Of a stretch of DNA of 12,392 bases, positions 6,738-12,392 are shown one piece after another. Position 1 is the first letter of the stretch; each line of letters begins with the position of its first letter. Origin of the DNA: an uncultured Variovorax sp. (GTDB lineage: Bacteria > Pseudomonadota > Gammaproteobacteria > Burkholderiales > Burkholderiaceae); contig CAMLCW010000134.1 in the NCBI GenBank assembly GCA_946478645.1, positions 1-12,392 of the forward strand, written 5' to 3'. The notes under the pieces are model-generated. The model was not told where the DNA came from. It did no database searches and saw only the letters and a program-made list of their open reading frames with translations. The translations under genes were made by a program, and so were the position numbers.

Positions 6738-7775
6738 ATGCCCACCTCTGCCGCCTTTTCCTCCCACGTCGATGCCGTATCGGCGTCGCGCCGCCTCCTG
6801 CTGGTCAGCCTGGCAGGCACTGCCGCCCTCGCGGCGTGCGCAGACACTTCCCCGCTCGGGCCGGCAGCGGCCGCCGGCCCACCGCGTTTCGATCCGGACC
6901 GTCGCATTGGCCCCAGCATCTGGAACGGCACCTCCCCGCGCTACCACTTCGAACGAACCACCGTCGCCGCCGCGGGCAGCGGGCGGCGCTATCGGCTATG
7001 GATGGCGTGGCCGCGCGGCACTGCGCCAGCCGGGGGCCATCCCTTGGCCTGTCTGGTGGACGGAAACGCTGTCGCCGACACGCTCAGCAATGCACAACTC
7101 GAGGCATCGAGCGCTCGCGGCAACGCGCCGGCCATCCTGGCCATCGGCCCCGACAGCGATCTGCGCTTCGACGTGGCGATGCGCGCCTATGACTACACGC
7201 CGTCGGTACGCATGGACGGCCCGACCTGGGACGACGAGGAACGTGGCCGACCAGGGGGCGGCGCCGATCCTTTTCTCGACTTCATCGTGACCCAAGCCGT
7301 GCCGGCGCTGGCCGCGCGTGTGCCGTTGGATCCGCGACGTCGCACGCTGTGGGGACATTCGTACGGTGGCTTGTTCGCATTGCACGCGTTGTTGCGCCGG
7401 CCGCAGTTCTTCTCGCGCTATGCCGCGGCGGACCCCTCGCTGTGGTGGCAAGGCGCCTTCATCCTGCGCGAGGCCGAACATCCCGCCCCCCTGCCGGGGG
7501 GGCGCGAGACCACGCTGTTGCTCATGCAGGGCGCCTCGGTGGAAGGCGAGCGTCCTGCCGCGCCACCTCCGGCAGGTGTCGGCGCGGCGCGCGCCGAACG
7601 CCTTCGACGCCAGCGAGCCGTGCCACCGCAGGCTGGCCGGGACCTGGTGGGTCGCCTCGGCCGCGCAGGCGTGCGCGCAGAGTACCTCGCCTTTCCGGGC
7701 ATACCTCACGGCCCCATGCTGGCGGCGTCGCTGCCGGCCACATTGGCATTGGCGGCTCGCCCGCCGACGGCTTGA
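6738..7775 (+). CDS. Exported alpha/beta-hydrolase, probable periplasmic siderophore esterase
   Basis: 345 residues. The N-terminus has twin arginines (SRRLLLVSLAGTAALAAC, Arg18-Arg19) and a lipobox LAAC with Cys34, so export as a Tat substrate and/or lipoprotein is likely. The catalytic domain carries the nucleophile elbow GHSYGG with Ser208, the following ADPSLWW (231-237) seen in Fes/IroE-type putative esterases (PF00756), and GIPHGPM with His324 as the probable catalytic His. Periplasmic members such as IroE and PfeE hydrolyse tri-catecholate siderophores; this gene's position opposite a siderophore receptor with a shared Fur box supports the same type of role, substrate unknown. An in-frame ATG at 6675 has a better ribosome binding site (GAGGAA) but would put the Fur box inside the gene and give an overlong leader, so 6738 is preferred. 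It could alternatively be a general esterase. Confidence 0.82.
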   Translation: MPTSAAFSSHVDAVSASRRLLLVSLAGTAALAACADTSPLGPAAAAGPPRFDPDRRIGPSIWNGTSPRYHFERTTVAAAGSGRRYRLWMAWPRGTAPAGGHPLACLVDGNAVADTLSNAQLEASSARGNAPAILAIGPDSDLRFDVAMRAYDYTPSVRMDGPTWDDEERGRPGGGADPFLDFIVTQAVPALAARVPLDPRRRTLWGHSYGGLFALHALLRRPQFFSRYAAADPSLWWQGAFILREAEHPAPLPGGRETTLLLMQGASVEGERPAAPPPAGVGAARAERLRRQRAVPPQAGRDLVGRLGRAGVRAEYLAFPGIPHGPMLAASLPATLALAARPPTA

Positions 7776-7776
7776 G

Positions 7777-7920
7777 CCGGTCGCCGACGGCAAGTCGCCG
7801 GATCGCTGCCTGGATGACCGCCGGCGAGGTGCCGTACACGCGCCCGTCCGACGCGCTCACCCGGATGGCAAGCAGGTTGCGCACCATGCCCTTGTCTTTC
7901 TGGCTGTAGGCGTGGATGAC
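7777..7920 (-). pseudogene. Possible remnant of an unrecognised gene, truncated at both ends
   Basis: On the minus strand this interval reads VIHAYSQKDKGMVRNLLAIR, then VSASDGRVYGTSPAVIQ and AAIRRLAVGDRL, 48 residues of balanced, protein-like composition with G/C at almost every third position. No family is recognised. It has no convincing start with a ribosome binding site (an ATG at 7887 is internal), and in this frame the reading continues into antisense of the esterase gene, where composition becomes Arg/Pro/Gly-rich and shadow-like. One plus-strand frame shares the same third positions, so G/C bias alone cannot prove coding. Best read as a decayed fragment left when the iron cassette came to lie beside the xyl operon. 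Confidence 0.35.
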
Positions 7921-7933
7921 CCCCGAACCCCGC

Positions 7934-7949
7934 CCCGGGATTTCCCGGG
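7934..7949. other. GC-rich hairpin after the esterase gene
   Basis: CCCGGGA and TCCCGGG form a perfect 7-bp inverted repeat around TT, about 160 nt after the esterase stop. No T-run follows on either strand, so a classical terminator is not supported. It may still slow polymerase or mark a rearrangement edge. It also separates the putative gene remnant from the xyl control region. Confidence 0.3.
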
Positions 7950-7974
7950 TGCCCAGCCCCGCCCCACGATGGGA

Positions 7975-8001
7975 TAGTTAATTCGCCGGTCGAACTAACT
8001 A
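7975..8001. promoter_or_regulatory. Probable xylose operator (ROK-type inverted repeat) upstream of xylF
   Basis: TAGTTAATTCG (7975-7985) and CGAACTAACTA (7991-8001) are inverted copies with 10 of 11 matching positions, separated by CCGGT. The AT-rich arms stand out in a very GC-rich region. Operators of ROK-family XylR repressors in Bacillus contain similar TTAGTT...AACTAA arms, and a ROK regulator is encoded at the end of this operon. The repeat lies 40-66 nt before the xylF ATG, where it would overlap or adjoin the core promoter; TACATT (8008-8013) is a weak -10 candidate. Repression relieved by xylose is inferred. Confidence 0.7.
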
Positions 8002-8014
8002 ATTTCTTACATTG

Positions 8015-8034
8015 TTGGGCGCGCGCCCAAGGAG
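8015..8034 (+). promoter_or_regulatory. xylF leader: 16-bp palindrome overlapping the ribosome binding site
   Basis: TTGGGCGCGCGCCCAA (8015-8030) is a perfect palindrome. Its last two bases are the first two of the Shine-Dalgarno AAGGAG (8029-8034), which stands 6 nt before the xylF ATG. In RNA it could fold as a 6-bp stem with a GCGC loop next to the ribosome binding site, and in DNA it could bind a dimeric regulator. The Shine-Dalgarno itself is strong and fixes the xylF start. Confidence 0.55.
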
Positions 8035-8040
8035 ACTTCC

Positions 8041-9066
8041 ATGCCCCTCAAGCACTCCCTGGCCGCCATGGCCTTCGGCCTTTGCGCGGTGAGCGCGCTG
8101 GCGCAGACCGTGGTCGGCGTGAGCTGGTCCAACTTCCAGGAAGAGCGATGGAAGACCGACGAGGCCGCGATCAAGGCGCAGCTGGAAAAGCTCGGCGCGA
8201 AGTACATCAGCGCCGACGCGGGCGGCTCGCCCGAGAAGCAGCTCGGCGACATCGAGGGCCTGATGGCCAAGGGCGCCAAGGCGCTGATCGTGCTGGCGAT
8301 GGACAAGGACGCGATCCTGCCCGCGGTCACCAAGGCCACGCGGCAGAAGGTGCCGGTGGTGGCGTACGACCGGCTGATCGAGGCGCCCGGCGTCTTCTAC
8401 ATCACCTTCGACAACGTCGAGGTCGGGCGCATGGAGGCGCGCGAGGTGTTCAAGGTCAAGCCCAAGGGCAACTACGTGATCATCAAGGGCTCGCCGAGCG
8501 ACCCGAATGCCGACTTCCTGCGCGCGGGCCAGCAGGAGGTGCTCGACGCCGCGGTGAAGAAGGGCGACATCAAGATCGTGGGCGACGAATACACCGAGGG
8601 CTGGAAGCCCGAGGTCGCGCAGAAGAACATGGAGCAGATCCTCACCAAGAACGGCAACAAGGTCGACGCGGTGGTGGCCGCCAACGACGGCACCGCGGGC
8701 GGCGCGGTGGCGGCGCTCACGGCCAAGGGGCTGCGCGGCATTCCGGTGTCGGGCCAGGACGCCGACTTCGCGGCGCTCAACCGCATCGCGCTCGGCACCC
8801 AGACCGCGACCATCTTCAAGGACTCGCGCGAACTCGGCCGCGAGGCCGCCAGCGCCGCGATCGCGCTGTCGCAGGGCAAGCCGGCCGACAAGGCCGCGCC
8901 ATGGAACGCCGGGCCGAAGAAGGTCGCGCTCCAGTCGCGCCTGCTCACGCCGGTGCCGATCACGCGCGACAACCTCGACGTGGTGGTGAAGGCCGGCTGG
9001 ATCAAGAAGGACGAGCTCTGCAAGGGCGTGCCCGCGGCGAACGCGCCGGCCGCCTGCAAGTCGTAA
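8041..9066 (+). CDS. xylF: D-xylose ABC transporter periplasmic binding protein XylF
   Basis: 341 residues with a signal peptide ([21 protein letters not shown], cleavage near ALA-QT, residue 21/22). The mature part is a sugar-binding type I periplasmic protein fold. Segments typical of XylF are visible: VVAYDRLI (106-113), [13 protein letters not shown] (121-133), [12 protein letters not shown] (149-160), [11 protein letters not shown] (181-191), [16 protein letters not shown] (211-226) and [15 protein letters not shown] (236-250). Role: captures D-xylose in the periplasm and delivers it to XylH/XylG. The start has a strong AAGGAG. First gene of the operon; xylH begins 8 nt after its stop. 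Probably controlled by the upstream inverted repeat and the ROK protein encoded downstream. Very confident of the family; the exact pentose specificity follows from the strong resemblance to XylF. Confidence 0.93.
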   Translation: MPLKHSLAAMAFGLCAVSALAQTVVGVSWSNFQEERWKTDEAAIKAQLEKLGAKYISADAGGSPEKQLGDIEGLMAKGAKALIVLAMDKDAILPAVTKATRQKVPVVAYDRLIEAPGVFYITFDNVEVGRMEAREVFKVKPKGNYVIIKGSPSDPNADFLRAGQQEVLDAAVKKGDIKIVGDEYTEGWKPEVAQKNMEQILTKNGNKVDAVVAANDGTAGGAVAALTAKGLRGIPVSGQDADFAALNRIALGTQTATIFKDSRELGREAASAAIALSQGKPADKAAPWNAGPKKVALQSRLLTPVPITRDNLDVVVKAGWIKKDELCKGVPAANAPAACKS

Positions 9067-9074
9067 GCAGGCCG

Positions 9075-10271
9075 ATGGGCAACCCAGCAGCGGCGCCGGG
9101 CCTCTGGCGGCGCACCGGCATCGACCTGCGGCTCGCGCTGATGAGCGTGCTGCTGGTCGCGATGGGCGTGGTCTTCAACGTGCTCTCGGGCGGCGTGTTC
9201 CTCTCGCCCGAGAACCTCTACAACGTGGCGCAGCAGACGGCGGTGGTCGGCATCGTGTCGACGGTGATGGTGCTGGTCATCGTGGCGCGCCACATCGATC
9301 TGTCGGTGGGCTCGGTGATGGGCTTCGTCGGCGTGCTGATCGCCTACCTGCAATACACGGCGGGCTGGTCGTGGCCCGCGGCGTGCCTGGCGGGGCTCGC
9401 GGTGGCGCTGCTGGTGTCGATCTACCAGGGCTGGCTCACGGCGATGCTCGGCGTGCCCTCGTTCGTGGTCACGCTCGGCGGGCTGATGTCGTTCCGCGGC
9501 GCGGCGTTCCTGGTGGCCGACGGCAAGACCCAGCCGGTGAACGACGAGTTCTTCCAGCGCCTGGGCGGCGGCTACGACGGCGGCATCGGCACGGCAGCCA
9601 CCTGGGCGCTCGCGGGCTTCGTGACGCTGGTGCTGTTCGTGCGCATGGTGCAGAAGCGCCGCGCGCGCGCGCACCACGGCATGCCCAACGAGCCGCTCTG
9701 GCTCGCGCTGCTGCTCACGGCGGTGCCGGCGCTGGTGGTGTTCGTGTTCGCGGCGGTGATGAACAGCTACCAGATCGCCTCCAAGGCGGCGCCGCAGGGT
9801 CTGCCGATCCCGGTGCTGATCTGGGCCGTGGTCGCGGTGGTGCTGTCGTTCATCGTGCACCGCACGCGCTTCGGCCGCTACGTGTTCGCGATGGGCGGCA
9901 ACCCCGATGCGGCCGCGCTGGTGGGCATTCCGGTCAAGCGCGTCACGCTGATGCTGTTCGCGCTGCTCGCGGTGCTGGTGACCGTGGCGGCGATCGTGTC
10001 GATCGCGCGGCTCAACGCGGGCACCAATTCGCTCGGCACCGGCATGGAGCTCTACGTGATCGCGGCGGCCGTGATCGGCGGCACCGCGCTCGCGGGCGGC
10101 ACCGGCTCGATCTTCGGCTCGGTGCTCGGCGCCTTGATCATGCAGTCGCTCGACAGCGGGATGCTGCTGCTCGACGTGCCGATCGGCAAGCGCATGGTGA
10201 TCATCGGCCAGGTGCTGATCGTGGCGGTGGTGTTCGACGTGCTGTACCGGCGCAGGTTCGGGGACGGCTGA
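9075..10271 (+). CDS. xylH: D-xylose ABC transporter permease XylH
   Basis: 398 residues, about ten membrane helices, the usual size of XylH. Typical branched-chain/sugar permease features: NLYNVAQQTAVVGIVSTVMVL, the cytoplasmic segment ARHIDLSVGSVMGFVG, LGVPSFVVTLGGLMSFRG, a long loop with DGKTQPVNDEFFQ, FGRYVFAMGGNPDAAALVGI (the coupling-loop EAA-like region) and GGTALAGGTGSIFGSVLGAL near the C-terminus. It forms the inner-membrane channel for xylose entry, with XylF as donor and XylG as ATPase. The ATG at 9075 follows the xylF stop by 8 nt, with only a weak AGG-type ribosome binding site, so coupling to xylF is likely. Gene order is F-H-G rather than the F-G-H of Escherichia coli. A repeat element follows immediately downstream. 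Confidence 0.92.
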   Translation: MGNPAAAPGLWRRTGIDLRLALMSVLLVAMGVVFNVLSGGVFLSPENLYNVAQQTAVVGIVSTVMVLVIVARHIDLSVGSVMGFVGVLIAYLQYTAGWSWPAACLAGLAVALLVSIYQGWLTAMLGVPSFVVTLGGLMSFRGAAFLVADGKTQPVNDEFFQRLGGGYDGGIGTAATWALAGFVTLVLFVRMVQKRRARAHHGMPNEPLWLALLLTAVPALVVFVFAAVMNSYQIASKAAPQGLPIPVLIWAVVAVVLSFIVHRTRFGRYVFAMGGNPDAAALVGIPVKRVTLMLFALLAVLVTVAAIVSIARLNAGTNSLGTGMELYVIAAAVIGGTALAGGTGSIFGSVLGALIMQSLDSGMLLLDVPIGKRMVIIGQVLIVAVVFDVLYRRRFGDG

Positions 10272-10286
10272 ATGAAATACGAACCA

Positions 10287-10407
10287 CCGGACGCAGAGGA
10301 CGCAGAGGACGCAGAGGTTCCGCAGAGGGCGCAAAAGGAAGACCAATACTTTGTTTTTGGCTGTTCTTTCGCGTCCTCTGCGAAACCTCTGCGCCCTCTG
10401 CGTCCGG
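10287..10407. repeat. 121-nt inverted repeat with ACGCAGAGG units between xylH and xylG
   Basis: The left arm begins CCGGACGCAGAGG and contains three tandem ACGCAGAGG units (10291-10299, 10300-10308, 10309-10317), then TTC and CGCAGAGGGCGC (10321-10332). The right arm (10370-10407) is its inverted copy, GCGTCCTCTGCG, AAACCTCTGCG, CCCTCTGCGTCCGG, lacking one 9-nt unit. The centre holds partly complementary A-rich and T-rich stretches (AAAAGGAAGACCAA against TTGGCTGTTCTTT), so the whole element can fold as one long hairpin. It starts 15 nt after the xylH stop and ends 21 nt before the xylG ATG. It resembles dispersed palindromic intergenic repeats of betaproteobacteria as I remember them; no transposase is encoded. 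Short open frames through it are repeat translation, not genes. Confidence 0.85.
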
Positions 10408-10428
10408 AAGTCCGCTCCCCTCTTCAAC

Positions 10429-11202
10429 ATGACCACCGACCCCTCCCAGCCCCTCGTTGAATTGCGCGACATCCGCAAGGCCTTCGGCGGCGTCAAGGCC
10501 GTCGACGGCGTGAGCGTGAACCTGCATGCCGGCGAAGTGGTCGCGCTGCTCGGCCACAACGGCGCGGGCAAGTCCACGCTCATGAAGATGCTCGCCGGCG
10601 CCTACCCGGTCGATGCGGGCGAGACGCGCATCGCGGGCGAGGCGGTGCAGATCCGCACGCCCTCCGAAGCGCAGGCGCTGGGCATCGAGACCATCTACCA
10701 GACGCTGGCGCTGGCCGACAACCTCGACGCGGTGGCGAACCTGTTCCTGGGCCGCGAGAAGATGACGCGCTGGAACACGCTCGACGACCACTTCATGGAG
10801 GTCGAGGCGCGCAAGGTGTTCCAGCGCCTGAACAAGAACTTCAGCAACATCCGAACGCCGGTGCGGCGCCTCTCGGGCGGCCAGCGGCAGGTGGTGGCGA
10901 TCTCGCGCGCGCTGTACTTCAACGCCCGCATCCTCGTCATGGACGAGCCCTGCGCCGCACTCGGCCCCGAAGAAACGGCGATGGTCGGCGGCCTCGTGAA
11001 GCAGCTCAAGGCCGACGGCGTGGGCATCTTCCTCATCACGCACGACATGCCCGACGTGTTCGCGCTCAGCGACCGTGTCGCGGTCATGAAGAACGGCCGG
11101 CTGGTCGGCACCTATCGCACCGCCGACGTCACCGAGGACGAGGTGCTCGGCATGATCATTGCCGGCAAGCGCCCCGAAGGAAAGGAACAGGCCCACCGGT
11201 GA
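10429..11202 (+). CDS. xylG: D-xylose ABC transporter ATP-binding protein, short single-domain form
   Basis: 257 residues with one complete ABC domain: Walker [10 protein letters not shown] (42-50), Q-loop [11 protein letters not shown] (90-100), signature LSGGQRQ (148-154), Walker B ILVMDEP (168-174), then CAALGPEET, and switch His205 in LITHD. It energises XylFH transport. The Escherichia coli XylG has two fused ABC domains (about 510 residues); this protein has one, like FrcA-type sugar ATPases, so a homodimer would be needed. Cys175 replaces the Thr usual in DEPTAALG. The ATG at 10429 follows the repeat element and has no Shine-Dalgarno in the preceding CTCCCCTCTTCAAC; GGAAG at 10406-10410 is too far. 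Upstream in-frame start codons fall inside the repeat and are rejected. The symbol is given by operon context; sugar specificity is set by XylF. Confidence 0.88.
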   Translation: MTTDPSQPLVELRDIRKAFGGVKAVDGVSVNLHAGEVVALLGHNGAGKSTLMKMLAGAYPVDAGETRIAGEAVQIRTPSEAQALGIETIYQTLALADNLDAVANLFLGREKMTRWNTLDDHFMEVEARKVFQRLNKNFSNIRTPVRRLSGGQRQVVAISRALYFNARILVMDEPCAALGPEETAMVGGLVKQLKADGVGIFLITHDMPDVFALSDRVAVMKNGRLVGTYRTADVTEDEVLGMIIAGKRPEGKEQAHR

Positions 11203-11233
11203 ACGCGGGCGCAGCGTTGGCGAAAGCGGCGCC

Positions 11234-12392
11234 GTGAACATCGGCGACCAGCAACTGCTCAAGCGCATGAACCGCAGCGTGCTGCTGCGGCTGCTGCGCG
11301 CGCAGCCCGGCCTGTCGCGCGCGCGGCTCTCGGCCGCGAGCGGGCTCACCAAGTCGACCGTGAGCCTGCTGGTGCGCGAGCTGCTCGACGAAGGCTGGCT
11401 CAGCGAGGCCGGTGCGGTCGCGGCCGACGGGCTCGGCCGGCCTTCGACGCCGCTGCACATCCACACCGGCGTGCGCGCGCTGATGGGCGTGGAGATCGCG
11501 GTCGAGACGGTGCGGCTCGCCTGCGTGTCGCTGGAGGGCGAGGTGCTGCACGCCGAGCGCCAACCGCTCGCCGACAGCGCGCCGGACGGCGTGTGCGCGC
11601 AGGTCGCACGCATGGCCGCCGCCGCGCACCGGCAGTTGCGCCAGGCCGGGCTGCAGTTGTCGAGCATCGGCGTGGGCGTGCCCGGCGCGGTGGACGACTG
11701 CACCGGCGTGGTCCGCTTCGCGCCCAACCTCGGCTGGCGCAACGTGAGCCTGCTGCCCGTGCTCGAGCAGGCGCTGGCCGAAGCGCAGCTGCCCGGCGTC
11801 ACCGTGCAGCTGCAGAACGACGCGGATGCTGCCGCGCTCGGCGAGTACGAGTTCGGCAGCGCTGGCGGCGGCGGCGGCGGCGGTGAAGGCGGCGAGCCGC
11901 TGATCTTCGTGAGCTGCGACGTCGGCGTGGGCGCGGGCGTGGTGCTCAACGACCGGCTCTTCACCGGTGCGCAGGGCATGGCGGGCGAGATCGGCCACAC
12001 CATCCTGCAGCGCGACGGCCCGCGCTGCTCGTGCGGGCGCAGCGGCTGTGCCGAGGCGTTTTTCGGATCGCGCGCGCTCGAGCGTGAGGCGCCCGGCGTG
12101 GCGCAGGCGGGTGCCTTCCTGGGCGTGCTGCTGCAGAACCTCTGGGTCACCTTCGATCCGCGCGCGATCGTGCTGGGCGGCAAGTCGTGCACGGGCGATG
12201 CGCGCTTTGCCGAGGCGGCGTTCGCGCAGGTCCGGCGCCATGCGGAGGCGGCCGGCATGCCCGCGCCCGCACTGCGCATCGCGCGCTACGGCGAGCTCGC
12301 CGCGGCCGTGGGCGCGGCGGCGCTCGCGCTGCACGAATACCTGCGGCCGCTGCAGCCCGACGAGCTCTGCTACATCCAGTTTTCTTCCGGCA
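11234..12392 (+). CDS. ROK-family transcriptional regulator, probable xylose repressor, 3' end beyond window
   Basis: 386 residues from a GTG at 11234 to the window edge without a stop; probably only a few to a few dozen residues are missing. An N-terminal winged helix (about 13-58, GLSRARLSAASGLTKSTVS) is followed by a ROK domain: IGVGVPGAVDD (145-155), QNDADAAALGEYEFG (194-208), the phosphate-binding-like CDVGVGAGVV (228-237), EIGH (252-255) and CSCGRSGCAE (265-274). His255, Cys265, Cys267 and Cys272 are the zinc ligands of the family. The DNA-binding domain separates it from ROK sugar kinases. No upstream in-frame start exists back through the xylG end, so GTG is chosen; the ribosome binding site is weak. 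It lies 31 nt after xylG. Likely target: the inverted repeat before xylF. Odd: seven consecutive glycines (211-217) encoded by a GGC run. XylR is a plausible name, but xylose binding is unproven. Confidence 0.88.
   Translation, partial: MNIGDQQLLKRMNRSVLLRLLRAQPGLSRARLSAASGLTKSTVSLLVRELLDEGWLSEAGAVAADGLGRPSTPLHIHTGVRALMGVEIAVETVRLACVSLEGEVLHAERQPLADSAPDGVCAQVARMAAAAHRQLRQAGLQLSSIGVGVPGAVDDCTGVVRFAPNLGWRNVSLLPVLEQALAEAQLPGVTVQLQNDADAAALGEYEFGSAGGGGGGGEGGEPLIFVSCDVGVGAGVVLNDRLFTGAQGMAGEIGHTILQRDGPRCSCGRSGCAEAFFGSRALEREAPGVAQAGAFLGVLLQNLWVTFDPRAIVLGGKSCTGDARFAEAAFAQVRRHAEAAGMPAPALRIARYGELAAAVGAAALALHEYLRPLQPDELCYIQFSSG
11864..11884 (+). repeat. GGC trinucleotide run inside the ROK regulator gene
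   Basis: Six GGC codons and one GGT in a row encode Gly211-Gly217, followed by EGGE. The run lies just before the CDVGVGAG segment, in what should be a surface loop. Triplet slippage here would change the loop length without breaking the frame. Confidence 0.7.

Noticed and set aside
7522..7887. Complete 121-codon minus-strand gene including the orphan fragment
   Set aside because: After the first 38 codons it is antisense to the esterase gene and loses protein-like composition; only the unshared part is kept as a possible remnant.
7934..7949. Rho-independent terminator after the esterase gene
   Set aside because: Stem is strong but no T-run follows on either strand, so it is listed only as a hairpin.
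10291..10317. Tandem ACGCAGAGG units considered as a CRISPR or iteron array
   Set aside because: Units are directly adjacent, without spacers, only three copies, and mirrored by an inverted arm; no cas or rep gene is present.
10272..10460. Small open frame starting at the ATG right after the xylH stop (62 codons)
   Set aside because: Its residues [12 protein letters not shown] and [12 protein letters not shown] are translations of the two arms of the inverted repeat; it then runs into xylG out of frame.
8472..10583. 703-codon open frame on the minus strand across xylF, xylH and the repeat
   Set aside because: His/Arg/Glu-rich translation typical of an antisense frame in GC-rich DNA; xylF and xylH explain the region.
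10201..12279. 692-codon open frame on the minus strand across xylG and the ROK gene
   Set aside because: Low-complexity Ser/Arg/Pro composition and antisense to two genes with unmistakable motifs.
11234..12392. Glucokinase or other ROK sugar kinase
   Set aside because: The N-terminal winged helix and location in a sugar-import operon mark it as a ROK regulator.
1..12392. tRNA, rRNA, riboswitch or transposase genes
   Set aside because: None recognised by reading either strand; no cloverleaf, rRNA-like stretch or DDE-type transposase translation was seen.

Overview
The window is very GC-rich, with codons ending mostly in G or C. The gene content (ROK-regulated xylose ABC importer, acetoin-type E1 dehydrogenase, TonB siderophore receptor with DUF3325/DUF3649/PepSY genes) suggests a Burkholderiales betaproteobacterium, most likely a Variovorax-like member of the Comamonadaceae. 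That placement is inferred from style and gene content; no database search was possible.

Three blocks are present. Block 1 (1-2300, minus strand) is a carbon-catabolic unit: the alpha and beta subunits of a thiamine-diphosphate 2-oxoacid/acetoin dehydrogenase E1, followed closely by a MarR-type regulator that runs off the left edge. No E2 or E3 gene is visible.

Block 2 (2419-7775) is an iron-acquisition cassette organised around a Fur-box-like palindrome at 6680-6698. Leftward from it runs a tight operon: TonB-dependent ferric-siderophore receptor, a DUF3325 membrane protein, a DUF3649 membrane protein and a PepSY-associated multi-pass membrane protein. The last three are joined by ATGA stop/start overlaps. 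Rightward runs a Tat-type or lipoprotein-type alpha/beta hydrolase that looks like a periplasmic siderophore esterase. Together they suggest import of an ester-containing ferric siderophore, periplasmic hydrolysis of the ligand and reductive iron release by the PepSY protein.

Block 3 (about 7975-12392, plus strand) is a D-xylose importer operon: xylF (binding protein), xylH (permease), xylG (a short, single-domain ATPase) and a ROK-family regulator that runs off the right edge. Upstream of xylF lies a 27-bp inverted repeat resembling known xylose operators, and a perfect 16-bp palindrome touches the xylF ribosome binding site. A 121-nt inverted repeat built of 9-nt ACGCAGAGG units sits between xylH and xylG and has left xylG without a visible Shine-Dalgarno sequence.

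Between blocks 2 and 3 (7776-8040) is a short stretch that reads on the minus strand like the remnant of a truncated gene, then a GC-rich hairpin, then the xyl control region. The remnant is compatible with block 2 having been inserted or rearranged here.
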